This document shows, piece by piece, positions 27,267 through 36,243 of a DNA stretch of 64,000 nucleotides. The DNA is taken from positions 29,118-93,117 of the forward strand of contig JAGFCB010000034.1 of assembly GCA_022394775.1 (NCBI GenBank), given 5' to 3'. Each line of letters opens with the position of its first letter. Position 1 is the stretch's first letter. A model generated the notes under the pieces. It was not told the origin of the DNA, made no database searches, and saw only the letters and a program-made list of their open reading frames with translations. This DNA is from Candidatus Poribacteria bacterium. Lineage in GTDB: Bacteria; Poribacteria; WGA-4E; WGA-3G. Made by a program: the position numbers and the translations under genes.

Positions 27267-28310
27267 TTAATCCGCTGTCTTAATCTGTCCCCAGATTGTG
27301 AAAGATTTATCCGAGGCTTCTACGCTCAGCCCTGTCGGAGCGAATTGCTCAACGGTCGGCAGAATCGCGGGTCCCAATCCTTCAGCAACACCGCCAACGG
27401 CATAGATTTTGTTTGCAATAGTGCCAACGCCGAGGAAAACTCTTCCTGTTGGCATCTCTGGACTTTCTGTCCAGGCATCGGTATCGGGGTTGTATATTTC
27501 AACGGTTGTGAGTCCAGGACCTTGTACGACGGATGTCCCACCAATGGCATAAATTTTTCCACCGACTACGCCGAGTGCTAAAGCAGTTCGAGGTGTCGGC
27601 ATATCTGCTTTCTCTATCCATGTGTTTGCACTTGGGTCGTATACCTGAACCGTTTTAAGGACAGGGCCTTGCACAGCAGGTGTCCCACCAATGAGATATA
27701 TTTTCCCATCAATGCTCGCGGCTGCCATCCCTGAAACCGGTGTCGGCATATCTGCCTTTTGCGTCCAAGTATCAGTCGATGGATCATATTCTTCAACAAT
27801 GGGCAACACAGGTCCAACATTCTGCGCGACACCACCGATAGCGTAAATCTTACCGTCCACAGCCGTCGCTGTGAAAAAGGAGCGAGGTGTCGGCATATCT
27901 GCTTTTTGGGTCCATTTGTCGGTTGCTGGATTATACTCTTCAACAGTTCCAAGGGCTGGTGCTTGCGCGCTCCATCCACCGATAGCGTAGATTTTTTTAT
28001 TAACGACACAGGTTACGATTCCCGCACGTGCTGCTGGCAGACTCGCTTTCTGAACCCATTTGTCTGTATCTGGGTCGTAAACCTCAACAAAATCAACAGG
28101 TTCAGCGAGCATACCACCTATAGTGTAGAGTTGGCTGTCAGCAGTCGTTACAGAGAAAAACAACCTCGGAATTGGCATATCCGCTTTTTGGCTCCAATCT
28201 TCAGCTGTAGCGTCATGTGTTGAATAGAAAGTGAGTAGGACGGCGAACAGCCAGCCCGAATTAAAAAATAAGGATTTATTTGATTTTATTGTAAATTTTC
28301 TTTTCATCAA
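27267..28310 (-). CDS. Secreted Kelch-repeat protein
   Basis: A 347-residue protein with a signal peptide and about six Kelch blades, each built as KIYAIGG..., TVEEYNPATDKW, TQKADMPTPR. This forms one beta-propeller. No catalytic residues such as those of galactose oxidase are apparent. Its tail, EASDKSFTIWGQIKTAD, is a diverged version of the signature ending the LamG proteins in this window. AGGAGGAAAT before the ATG supports the start. It follows the DUF5916 gene by about 28 bases in the same direction, as the last gene of a three-gene leftward group. Confidence 0.85.
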   Translation of the reverse strand: MMKRKFTIKSNKSLFFNSGWLFAVLLTFYSTHDATAEDWSQKADMPIPRLFFSVTTADSQLYTIGGMLAEPVDFVEVYDPDTDKWVQKASLPAARAGIVTCVVNKKIYAIGGWSAQAPALGTVEEYNPATDKWTQKADMPTPRSFFTATAVDGKIYAIGGVAQNVGPVLPIVEEYDPSTDTWTQKADMPTPVSGMAAASIDGKIYLIGGTPAVQGPVLKTVQVYDPSANTWIEKADMPTPRTALALGVVGGKIYAIGGTSVVQGPGLTTVEIYNPDTDAWTESPEMPTGRVFLGVGTIANKIYAVGGVAEGLGPAILPTVEQFAPTGLSVEASDKSFTIWGQIKTAD

Positions 28311-28338
28311 AAAAGAATTTCCTCCTATTTGGAAAGTG

Positions 28339-30651
28339 TTATGGGTTCCACCAGTACGTCATTTTTCCGACGACGGTCCAACCGAGAAGTTTGATACCAC
28401 CGTCACGGGTGTCGTAATTTTGATCAAAAACGAGATAGAAATCGCTACCGGGACGATAGATGTAGTTCACCAAAAAGTTGGCGGAGAGCACGTCTCTATC
28501 GGTACTCCATTGCGTAAACAACTTCGTGAAAAGTGTCGTAGAAAAAGAGTAACTGATACGTCCGCCAAAGGCATTGGCATCAAATGCATCATCGGGTAGC
28601 GTAATTCGATTGAATTCGATGAAGGGTTCTATACTTAGCTTGGCATTTGGTCTGGCGGTAGCGTCTATTAAAAAGCCGCGTCTCGTGCCGCTATAAAACT
28701 CACCGAATTCCACTTGCAGTCGTGCGCCGATCATCCGGCTGCTGCTGGTACGAAATGATGTTTGAAACGATGTAAAATTGTAGTCCCCTTCTGGAATTTC
28801 TCCGTCTTGGAGGGCAAATCCGACATCTAAATGCTCAATTGTATTCTTGACTTGGAACCCGAAGTCATCGCCTGTTACAAATTCAAATTGTGTATCAAAG
28901 GTTATCTCCTGGGTTTCCAATTCGTTCCGTTGTGTCAGCACCAGGTCGATTTCGGGTCCAATCTGAACCTCACGAATGCCAAATTTTTCGGGCCACGGCG
29001 TGTAACTGCCGCCACTGCGAAAACGGCGAACGTCTGTTCGTTGAACAAACCCGACTCCGGGGTTAAAGTCCGCGCCGATGTCCGTATATGAAGTGTTAAG
29101 TCGAAACAGGTTCGTCCGCCAATCGCCACCGACAAAGAAAGCATTACTATTTCCGGTCACATCCGCTTCAAAGGTGCGTGACCACAATCCATCAATATTA
29201 ATTTCTCGCGTCGGACGGTAGGCAAAGTCAAATCCCGCTGTGCGGTTGTATGCGTCGGTATCTTGTTTATTAATGACGATTCCACCGACGGTTGACCCTT
29301 CTAAGATGTCTCGGTTCACCCGAACTACGGAGTAATTCGTGCGAGGTTCACTGAACAAGTCTTCTTCAAGTGTTTCTGTTTCATCATCTTGGAATTTGTT
29401 GGTTAACACGTTCAGAACCCCTATGCCATAGGGACCTATTTTCCCTGTCATTTTGCCACCACCAAGAATGGGGATTGCGCGTCCTTCTGCAAGTCCAACA
29501 CGCCGACTATAAAAAAGTAGCACGGGTGGAGGTCTACGGAAACTCGGACGCGGGATCCCGACATCAAAAATACTTGCGCCTTCCAAGAAAAATGGACGCT
29601 GCTCTGGGAAAAACAGACTAAAACGGGTGAGGTTTACCTGTTCCTGATCTGCTTCTACTTGAGCGAAGTCGGTGTTAAAGGTCAGGTCAGCAGTCAGATT
29701 CGGGGTTACACCGTACTTAAGATCAATTCCGCCTTTAAGAGACGCGAACGCGTTATCGCGACGGATCTGAACTGAGCCGTCCTTTATGTCTAAACCATTC
29801 TCAGGCGTTATGCCGGTCATTTCCTCTGTTGGTGCCTTGTAACTTGCTCCGGGTAATATGTAGGGGAGCAATTCGAGATGTCTTGACGGAGAGATACCTT
29901 CTAACCCTTCAAGGGTGCCGAAATAAGCGGTGCGATATTTTGCGAGTCCGCCGTAGGTTTTGGGAGCCTCATTCCACGCCGCGATTTCCCGTTTACGTGC
30001 AATTTCGCGCCCGAAATTTAACCCCCAGTCCATTGAGCCGCTGCGTTCAAAACGGAGTTGGCTAAATGGAATTGCGATTTCCACTGTCCAATTATCTGCG
30101 TTGATTCTGCACCGGCACTCCCAAACAATATTCCAACTTGTATTAAGGCTCCCACCGCTGTTGGAGACCGCCGTGTCTTCCATACCACCTACCGGGGTGA
30201 AGCGGAAGAAGACTGCATTTCGGCGGTCATTGTAGGTGTCGAGCAGTAGAAAACCGTAATCGTTGGAACGTAAACCGGAGGAGTCTCGACGCATATCGTT
30301 AGCGACAATCTTGTCCATCTCTGAATCGAAAAAGATGAATCCGAAGTACAACTTTTTGTCGTCGTAAAGAATGCGCACTTCAGACTGTTCTGTCGCTGGA
30401 TCGCCTTGGTTGGGTGTAATCTGGTATAATTGACGGATCGGTTGGACGCTTTGCCAAACGGGTTCGTCAAGCACGCCATCAATCTTGATTTCCTCAGAAA
30501 TCCGGTGTGCTGACATGCGTGGCAATTCTCGTTCGGTCTGCGCGTCAACACCGATAGAAACGGATAACATACACATCCATAACAGCGTCAAAATTTTCAC
30601 TGTTCGCCAACGTCCCCAAAATTCAAAATCAATATTAAAGTGTGACATCAT
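28339..30651 (-). CDS. DUF5916 outer-membrane-type protein with CBM9-like N-terminus
   Basis: A 770-residue exported protein. After the signal peptide comes a carbohydrate-binding-family-9-like domain (EIKIDGVLDEPVWQ, VRILYDDKKLYFGF, WTVEIAIPFSQLRF) and then a long alternating-strand region rich in aromatic residues (LTADLTFNTDFAQVEADQEQVNLTRF, FFPEQRPFFLEG, many R/Y/F ends) typical of the DUF5916 beta-barrel. The protein ends ...MTYWWNP with an aromatic C-terminus, as expected for a barrel. The start is put at 30651, because GGAGGGG sits 9 bases before it and overlaps the earlier ATG at 30669. Surface binding or transport of glycans is inferred. Confidence 0.8.
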   Translation of the reverse strand: MMSHFNIDFEFWGRWRTVKILTLLWMCMLSVSIGVDAQTERELPRMSAHRISEEIKIDGVLDEPVWQSVQPIRQLYQITPNQGDPATEQSEVRILYDDKKLYFGFIFFDSEMDKIVANDMRRDSSGLRSNDYGFLLLDTYNDRRNAVFFRFTPVGGMEDTAVSNSGGSLNTSWNIVWECRCRINADNWTVEIAIPFSQLRFERSGSMDWGLNFGREIARKREIAAWNEAPKTYGGLAKYRTAYFGTLEGLEGISPSRHLELLPYILPGASYKAPTEEMTGITPENGLDIKDGSVQIRRDNAFASLKGGIDLKYGVTPNLTADLTFNTDFAQVEADQEQVNLTRFSLFFPEQRPFFLEGASIFDVGIPRPSFRRPPPVLLFYSRRVGLAEGRAIPILGGGKMTGKIGPYGIGVLNVLTNKFQDDETETLEEDLFSEPRTNYSVVRVNRDILEGSTVGGIVINKQDTDAYNRTAGFDFAYRPTREINIDGLWSRTFEADVTGNSNAFFVGGDWRTNLFRLNTSYTDIGADFNPGVGFVQRTDVRRFRSGGSYTPWPEKFGIREVQIGPEIDLVLTQRNELETQEITFDTQFEFVTGDDFGFQVKNTIEHLDVGFALQDGEIPEGDYNFTSFQTSFRTSSSRMIGARLQVEFGEFYSGTRRGFLIDATARPNAKLSIEPFIEFNRITLPDDAFDANAFGGRISYSFSTTLFTKLFTQWSTDRDVLSANFLVNYIYRPGSDFYLVFDQNYDTRDGGIKLLGWTVVGKMTYWWNP

Positions 30652-30675
30652 AGACAAGTGCCCCTCCATATTTTT

Positions 30676-31854
30676 TTACTTTGGTAAATGAAGGATGTGG
30701 TAATCCAGCAATTGAAGGATTGTTTTGTGATGATCAGCAGAAGCGTAGTGCTCCTGTAGTGTTTTGGGACCATGATTTAAGGCAAAGATACCGTAGTCTT
30801 TTCCGTTCGGTGATCGGGTAATGGTATGGATGTGGTCTAAACCACCGCCACGTCCACCGACACGACCTTCGTTGTTAAATTCAATCCAGACAGCTGGGTT
30901 GAAAACGCGGTAGTAAATCGGATCGTTGGTAGTCGTCCCACCAATCCAGACGAAATAAGTGTCGTCGAAACCGATATCAATGTCCGCCATCCAGATGTCG
31001 GCGAACTCGGTTTCAAGGTTATAGACGTAAGTTTTGATGAGATTCCGAAGGTTCTGTTTCTGGGTATCGTTCATCTCAGAAGCCTTCAGACCGACACCGA
31101 CGAAATTAGAATAATCGTGGTCCAGGAAAGTATCTGTTGATCTCCCGGGACCGACTTGGAGTCTACGGCGACCTGTTTGAACGGCTTTTTCTCGCTGGTC
31201 TGCGTCAAGGCTATGCATTACCGCAAAGGCGTTGGCTCTTTCTCTATCAAGTACAACAGTACTATTGATAGTCGCCGGTTCAGTGCCGATAAAGGCAGGG
31301 ACAATTGAGACTTCGTCGCCATGCACTAAAAAGTTGAGTGCTAAGTGATGTCCGTCTAACTGGAAACCCCAAGAGCCGTCTGTCTCAGGGTTTCCAAATA
31401 AGGCTATATGATAATAATTTGTGTCCCAGAAACCGGGTCTGATTGTACTGAGATATGTTTCAACGTCTTTTGTGATGAGCGAAACTTTGGTATAACCGTC
31501 GTCGCTCAAGAAGGCGTTTAGGATTTCATAGAAAAGGTTTAATTGGTCTTCGGATAGTTCACCGAAACGGATACCGCCGCGATCGCCGTCTCTACCAGGT
31601 GGTGTATTCGTCCACGAATACGATTCTTTATGTCCGAGTGGAAAAGAAGCATCAACAAGGAGTTTGCTGCTCAGCGATGCACGAAAACTTTTCATAGCAG
31701 TCGCCAGCACCACGATTGAAGGTTTTGTAGATATTTCAGCAATCCCGTCTGTTTTTTCTGCATTAACGGTAGGCGCATCGAAAATATTGTGTGTAAATAC
31801 AAGCATACCCGATATGAGCATTATAGGGAATATAATTAGAATTTTGCGGAACAT
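30676..31854 (-). CDS. Secreted DUF3500-family protein
   Basis: A 392-residue protein with a signal peptide (MFRKILIIFPIMLISGMLVF...). The body matches DUF3500 in pattern: LDGHHLALNF, a GTEPA segment, and LDHIHTITRSPNGKDYG near the C-terminus with conserved His and Arg. No enzyme activity has been firmly assigned to this family to my knowledge. AAAGGATTTTC precedes the ATG. It is the first gene of the group that continues with DUF5916 and Kelch proteins, with a 24-base gap to the former. Confidence 0.75.
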   Translation of the reverse strand: MFRKILIIFPIMLISGMLVFTHNIFDAPTVNAEKTDGIAEISTKPSIVVLATAMKSFRASLSSKLLVDASFPLGHKESYSWTNTPPGRDGDRGGIRFGELSEDQLNLFYEILNAFLSDDGYTKVSLITKDVETYLSTIRPGFWDTNYYHIALFGNPETDGSWGFQLDGHHLALNFLVHGDEVSIVPAFIGTEPATINSTVVLDRERANAFAVMHSLDADQREKAVQTGRRRLQVGPGRSTDTFLDHDYSNFVGVGLKASEMNDTQKQNLRNLIKTYVYNLETEFADIWMADIDIGFDDTYFVWIGGTTTNDPIYYRVFNPAVWIEFNNEGRVGGRGGGLDHIHTITRSPNGKDYGIFALNHGPKTLQEHYASADHHKTILQLLDYHILHLPK

Positions 31855-31908
31855 GAAAATCCTTTGAAATTTTTGTTATACAGTTTCGATCATACGTGGT
31901 ATAATGGG

Positions 31909-31965
31909 CGTATTGAATTAGAGCGGTGCTAAGAATTTCATCTACCGCACCTCTTAATTCGATAC
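31909..31965. repeat. Imperfect inverted repeat upstream of the DUF3500 gene
   Basis: Arms GTATTGAATTAGAGCGGTGC and GCACCTCTTAATTCGATAC pair with two small bulges around a 17-base loop. It sits 55 bases beyond the DUF3500 start and could be a small mobile palindrome or a 5' structural element. Confidence 0.45.
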
Positions 31966-32015
31966 AACGGGGAATTCGTAGTTGGGGAACCTGCGTATTC
32001 CCTGTTTTTTCTTAA

Positions 32016-32125
32016 TCATTCAAGCGAGAGTTCCACCTCGATCTGTTCTCCGTTTCGCAGAAGTTTTACGGGAAGAGTTTTCGCTTGAGGTTTATCTTGC
32101 AGCGTGTAAGCGATAATCCTGCTCT
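32016..32125 (-). pseudogene. Possible remnant of a PDZ-domain C-terminus
   Basis: Minus-strand reading gives IIAYTLQDKPQAKTLPVK followed by LLRNGEQIEVELSLE and a TGA at 32016. The VKLLRNGEQIEVELSL pattern is that of the last strands of PDZ domains in HtrA-like proteases. Nothing upstream in the frame continues it: the neighbouring chorismate-lyase-like gene ends at 32149 in another frame. Probably a fragment left after rearrangement; the short length makes this tentative. Confidence 0.35.
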
Positions 32126-32148
32126 CACTGCAAGGCAACTGATAACTA

Positions 32149-32751
32149 TCACAGCGGAAACTTCTCGTTAATCAGCATAAGCGGTTCTTGATCCCAGAAC
32201 ACCCGATACGCCCGACTCACAAACGTCTTGCCTTCAAGGTGTGCGATAGTAGAGGGCAGCTCAGTTAGGGTTTCTATACCGCACCAGAGCAGCTCACGTC
32301 GAGTCTCTAAACCGCTGTGTCGTAAAAGTCCACCTAATCCCTGTTTATTGGATTCTAACCCGTCCAATACGCTTTGCGACAGGCGTTTCGGTACAATTAG
32401 TGAATCTGCGTAGGTATGCGTTATCGTAGGAGACTTATCCGGTGCGTGGGTTTGGAGTACCACCTGCCGTGAGATGACCTCTTCGCCAGCGGGTAGTTGG
32501 AGCCATAAGTGTTCGGCAGATAGCGTCTGTTTCGTCTGTTGTAGCAGGACAACTTCTACTGGCATGAGCGTATATGCCTCGATGAATCGGGTAACCGTTC
32601 CATCTGTAACGAGCAATCCGCGTTGGAATGGCGTGAGGCGTGCGAGATTGATTTCTCTTAATGTGGTAGGTTTATCGTCTTGTGCGACAAAGAGTGCTTT
32701 CATGCGTGTATTAACGAAGGTTTCCGGTTGTTTCGCTGTGTCTGTTTTCAT
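32149..32751 (-). CDS. Chorismate-lyase-like (DUF98/UbiC-like fold) protein
   Basis: A 200-residue cytoplasmic protein. Visible features are FQRGLLVTDGTVTRFIEAY, EEVISRQVVLQ, a central LGGLLRHSGLETRRELLWCG, and the C-terminal RAYRVFWDQEPLMLINEKFP, which together match the DUF98 branch of chorismate pyruvate-lyase-like proteins. Such enzymes make hydroxybenzoate from chorismate; whether this copy does so is unproven. It stands alone with no ubiquinone or phenolic-lipid genes near it. An internal ATG at codon 17 is an alternative start. Confidence 0.7.
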   Translation of the reverse strand: MKTDTAKQPETFVNTRMKALFVAQDDKPTTLREINLARLTPFQRGLLVTDGTVTRFIEAYTLMPVEVVLLQQTKQTLSAEHLWLQLPAGEEVISRQVVLQTHAPDKSPTITHTYADSLIVPKRLSQSVLDGLESNKQGLGGLLRHSGLETRRELLWCGIETLTELPSTIAHLEGKTFVSRAYRVFWDQEPLMLINEKFPL

Positions 32752-32900
32752 GGTCGGTGTTCTCTTTCTTTTATGGTAGAAGCACGCAGCTCAAAAGCGA
32801 CATGCCATATTGGAGTTTATTATTTATTATACAATTTAGACACATCAGTCTGCAAAAGGTTCGTGCGTGTAGCGTGGGTTCCCGTTCTTGAGCAAATAGA

Positions 32901-32929
32901 TTGACAAATCAATTGTCCGGCTATATACT
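32901..32929 (+). promoter_or_regulatory. Near-consensus sigma-70 promoter for the truncated sigma factor
   Basis: TTGACA (32901-32906), 17 bases, TATACT (32924-32929). The start codon is at 32964, with AAGGTG as ribosome-binding site. Confidence 0.75.
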
Positions 32930-32963
32930 ACCAACAACACTATATCTTAATAAGGTGAACGTT

Positions 32964-33245
32964 ATGATCCCCGATGATGTTTACGTCCAGAAAGCGGCAG
33001 CCGGTGATAAGGAAGCATTTGAGGTGTTGGTCAAACGCCATCGTCCTATGGTTTATGAGGTCGCTTACCGAATGCTTGGCAATCCGAGAGATGCTGAAGG
33101 TGCGACACACGCGACGTTCTCAGACACCCGCCAACACATTAAAGCGTTTCAAGGTCAAACAGCATTCGGAACGTGGTTGTATCGGATTGCTATCAACCGA
33201 TGCCTGCAATATAGGCATACCAAAGTCGAGTTGAATGTCTCTTGA
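32964..33245 (+). CDS. ECF-type sigma factor reduced to region 2
   Basis: A 93-residue protein containing only sigma-70 region 2: AAAGDKEAFEVLVKRHRPMV, AYRMLGNPRDAEGATHATF and FQGQTAFGTWLYRIAINRCL. Region 4, needed for -35 recognition, is missing; the frame ends after YRHTKVELNVS. It has an excellent promoter at 32901 and an AAGGTG site, so it is likely expressed. The stop TGA overlaps the next ATG (TGATG), coupling it to the TPR gene. It may be a decayed sigma factor or a short region-2-only regulator that competes for core polymerase; the DAEG..H stretch is also less conserved than usual. Confidence 0.7.
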   Translation: MIPDDVYVQKAAAGDKEAFEVLVKRHRPMVYEVAYRMLGNPRDAEGATHATFSDTRQHIKAFQGQTAFGTWLYRIAINRCLQYRHTKVELNVS

Positions 33246-34126
33246 TGAACTTAGAAATTCAATGTCAAGTGTATAAGATTTTGAACAAGTTTATAGCCTT
33301 TTTATTAATCGGGGCCCTTTTACTCTTCTGCAGTTTTATGGCAGTAGCGGAAGAACTCCCATTATCGCTTGGCAGACATCTCGCTGCGCAGGGCAATCAC
33401 GATGCTGCCATCACTGAATATAAACGCTTCCTCTTTTTTCATCCCGACGATCCGCGTGTCGGTGAAGTCTACTACAACATCGGACTCGCCTATAGGGCAC
33501 AAGACTTATGGACAGAAGCGGTCAATGCCCTACGGATCGCAACGCATTACACTATAGATAGTGAATCAAAATCGGGATACCAGTTGGAACTCGCAGTGAC
33601 ACTCATCGCTACCGAGAATTACGATCTTGCGCAGCTGGAATTGATTAAAGTGATACTCCGAAACCCTTCTGCCCAATACTACCGTCGCGCGCTTTTCTTG
33701 CAAGCCGTTGCCTATATCTACCAATTCCGCTGGGAAGAGGCGCGCGATGTCCTACGCGACTATACGACTGATGAAAGGCTTGATGCCCTCTTTGACTCGG
33801 CTTTTAATATCCCACAGAAATCTGTCAAAATTGCGAGTGTATTGTCGAAGATAATTCCCGGTGCGGGACACGTGTATGCCGGCGATTGGCGAGGTGGATT
33901 AAATGCGATTGTACTCAACGGTGCGTTCGGTTTTCTTGCCATTGACGCGGTATTAGACGGACACTATACAGATGCTGCATTGTGGGTAGGAACTGTTTTT
34001 TTACGTTATTACCAAGGAAATACCTTCCGCGCTGGACAGGCAGCCGAGCAATTCAATTTAGAAGAAAAACGTCAAGCAGCCGAAGCACTCCTCCAGCGAC
34101 TCCAAGAGATTGTTGACACCCCGTAA
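33245..34126 (+). CDS. TPR-repeat membrane-associated protein
   Basis: A 293-residue protein with a signal peptide or N-terminal anchor (FIAFLLIGALLLFCSFMAVA), three or four TPR-like helical pairs (residues about 40-170, e.g. HDAAITEYKRFLFFHPDDP, YYNIGLAYRAQDLWTEAVNALR) and two C-terminal hydrophobic segments around IIPGAGHVYAGDWRGGLNAI and AALWVGTVFLRYY. The IPGAGH.YAGDW..GLNA segment recurs in a widespread but poorly characterised family with TPR N-termini. Its ATG overlaps the stop of the truncated sigma-factor gene and has no Shine-Dalgarno of its own, so it depends on coupling. Confidence 0.75.
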   Translation: MNLEIQCQVYKILNKFIAFLLIGALLLFCSFMAVAEELPLSLGRHLAAQGNHDAAITEYKRFLFFHPDDPRVGEVYYNIGLAYRAQDLWTEAVNALRIATHYTIDSESKSGYQLELAVTLIATENYDLAQLELIKVILRNPSAQYYRRALFLQAVAYIYQFRWEEARDVLRDYTTDERLDALFDSAFNIPQKSVKIASVLSKIIPGAGHVYAGDWRGGLNAIVLNGAFGFLAIDAVLDGHYTDAALWVGTVFLRYYQGNTFRAGQAAEQFNLEEKRQAAEALLQRLQEIVDTP

Positions 34127-34135
34127 AGGTAGCCG

Positions 34136-36034
34136 CTACGACTCTGAACGTTTCTGAACAATATACACAACTGCGACCAGCACTATCGCGAAAATGAATG
34201 TCCAGATGTTGTAGATGTACGCAAGGAATGCCGCAAGTGCGAGCAGTATCCACTCTGCCCAGTGTGTTTTACGGACAAAGTATCCCATCGTCACAATTGA
34301 GAAGATGATAGTCCCTACGATAGCAGATACGACAGATAGTACGTATTGTTCGGGTGTGCCTTCTGTGAATAGGATGTGCGTGTAGGCAAATAACAACGGC
34401 ATGATATAGAGCAGTTTAGCGAATTTGAAGCATGCCCACCCCGTTTTCCACGGATCCGCACGCGCGATTGCAGCACCTGCATAAGCCCCTAACGCGACAG
34501 GCGGTGTGATATTGGAATCTTGGCTGAGCCAGAAGATAATCAGATGCGCCGCGATGATGGGAATACCCATCTCCGGGGACGTTAGAATCGGCACGGCGAG
34601 TTCGGAGGTAATTAGATACGCAGCGGTGACAGGGATTCCCATTCCGAGCACAAGCGAAGCGATAGCGAGCAGTAAAATTGCGATTGCCTTGTTTGTCCCC
34701 GCGACTGTCAACACTAATTCCGGGAATATCCGTCCTAAACCTGTCAAATCAATAACAGCGACGATGATGCCAATCGTACCGACAGCCCCCCCGATAGCGA
34801 GCGAATTTTTCGCGCCACTGACCATCGCTTCCCAGATTCGCCACGGTGTCAGTCGTGTTTCTGGGCGGAAATAACTCACGCCGATCGTAACGAGAATCGC
34901 GAAAAATGCGGCTTTGTAGGCGGTATAGCCAGCGATCAAGATCCCGATGAGGGCTAACAACGGCAGTAAGTAATACCAACCGTTTTTAAGGAGCAGTCCG
35001 AATTTGGGGATTTCTGTCTCTGGTATCCGTTCAAGCCCCTGCTTCTTCGCTTCACAATGCACCATCACCCAGACGGATAAGAAATAGAGAATTGCTGGTA
35101 CAATGGATAAAAGTGCGATTTTGCTGTAAGGTAGACCTGTCCGTTCCGCTATGAGGAACGCGCCTGCTCCCATCACTGGTGGTAAGAACTGCCCACCTAC
35201 GGAAGCAGAAGCCTCGACTGCCCCGGCAACGTGTGGACGAAATCCGGTGCGTTTCATCAACGGGATCGTGAATGTTCCGGTAGCGACCGTGTTCGCAATC
35301 GCACTTCCAGCAACAGAGCCGAAAAAACCGGAGGTCATGACTGAAACTTTCGCTGCCCCGCCTGCCGAACGACCGGCTAAAGCCATCGGTAGATTAATAA
35401 AGAACTGTCCTACGCCAGATTTCTCCAGAAACGCCCCGAAAAAGATAAACAGGATCACATAAGTCGCCATCACATTCGCCATGATGCCGAAGACCCCCGC
35501 TTGGCTAAAAAAGCAGTATTCGATTATCCGGCGGAGTTCAAAGCCTTTATGTGCAATAGCGTCCGGCATAGCTCTACCAAAAAGTGCGTAGAGGATACCG
35601 ACCACCGCAATGATAGGGAGTGCCCAACCGACGGTCCGTCGGCTCACCTCGAAACTGATGATGATAGCGATCGCACCTACGAAAATATCGAGTGGGTTAT
35701 AATTGCCTGCGCGATTGGCGAGGTTCGGATACTCTACAATCCAATAGCCGATGGTAAAAATGCTGCCTACGATGAGCAAAAAATCCAGCACGGATGGTCG
35801 AGATACTGGGGAATTTTTTCGGCACCGGTAAACGACACCGATGAGTGCGAAGGTTAGAAGGAGGTAAAGACCGAGATGGTACTGCTCACTGGCACTACCG
35901 AAACCAGCACTATAGATATAATAAAGGACGAGCCCAGCTGCACCGAGTTCAAAAATCCATTTATATACTTTTTTTAATTCGGGTCGCTGTAGCGTTTCAA
36001 AGTTAGCAGTGTCTTTCGTTTCAGTTTGAGCCAT
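34136..36034 (-). CDS. TRAP transporter fused 4TM/12TM permease
   Basis: A 632-residue membrane protein combining the small (DctQ-like) and large (DctM-like) TRAP subunits, as in TAXI-type TRAP systems. About 16-18 hydrophobic helices are visible. Characteristic segments are VSVMTSGFFGSVAGSAIANT, GAVEASASVGGQFLPPVMGAGAF, LVLGMGIPVTAAY and SQDSNITPPVALGAYAGAAIA. It uses an ion gradient to import a carboxylate-like solute delivered by a periplasmic receptor. No receptor gene is adjacent; both neighbours are unrelated. A GGAGG site supports the start. Confidence 0.9.
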   Translation of the reverse strand: MAQTETKDTANFETLQRPELKKVYKWIFELGAAGLVLYYIYSAGFGSASEQYHLGLYLLLTFALIGVVYRCRKNSPVSRPSVLDFLLIVGSIFTIGYWIVEYPNLANRAGNYNPLDIFVGAIAIIISFEVSRRTVGWALPIIAVVGILYALFGRAMPDAIAHKGFELRRIIEYCFFSQAGVFGIMANVMATYVILFIFFGAFLEKSGVGQFFINLPMALAGRSAGGAAKVSVMTSGFFGSVAGSAIANTVATGTFTIPLMKRTGFRPHVAGAVEASASVGGQFLPPVMGAGAFLIAERTGLPYSKIALLSIVPAILYFLSVWVMVHCEAKKQGLERIPETEIPKFGLLLKNGWYYLLPLLALIGILIAGYTAYKAAFFAILVTIGVSYFRPETRLTPWRIWEAMVSGAKNSLAIGGAVGTIGIIVAVIDLTGLGRIFPELVLTVAGTNKAIAILLLAIASLVLGMGIPVTAAYLITSELAVPILTSPEMGIPIIAAHLIIFWLSQDSNITPPVALGAYAGAAIARADPWKTGWACFKFAKLLYIMPLLFAYTHILFTEGTPEQYVLSVVSAIVGTIIFSIVTMGYFVRKTHWAEWILLALAAFLAYIYNIWTFIFAIVLVAVVYIVQKRSES

Positions 36035-36243
36035 TGTTCCTCCACTACGCGTCTTCTGTTAATAATATTACATCAAAATTGGCTAAAAAAGCAAACGTTT
36101 TCAGATAAGCGAACCTTCTAAATGGTCCTTTTTGAATTTTCTTAAGAAAACTAAGCCGATTTGCAACTAACATAACATTAGAAAACAAACGGCACCCTCT
36201 AATCTTGTAACTGGAGTTTTAACTCTCAGAAAGGAATGCACTT

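Noticed and set aside
32901..32963. Upstream TTG start for the truncated sigma factor
   Set aside because: The TTG coincides with the -35 box of a near-consensus promoter, so the 32964 ATG is the plausible start.
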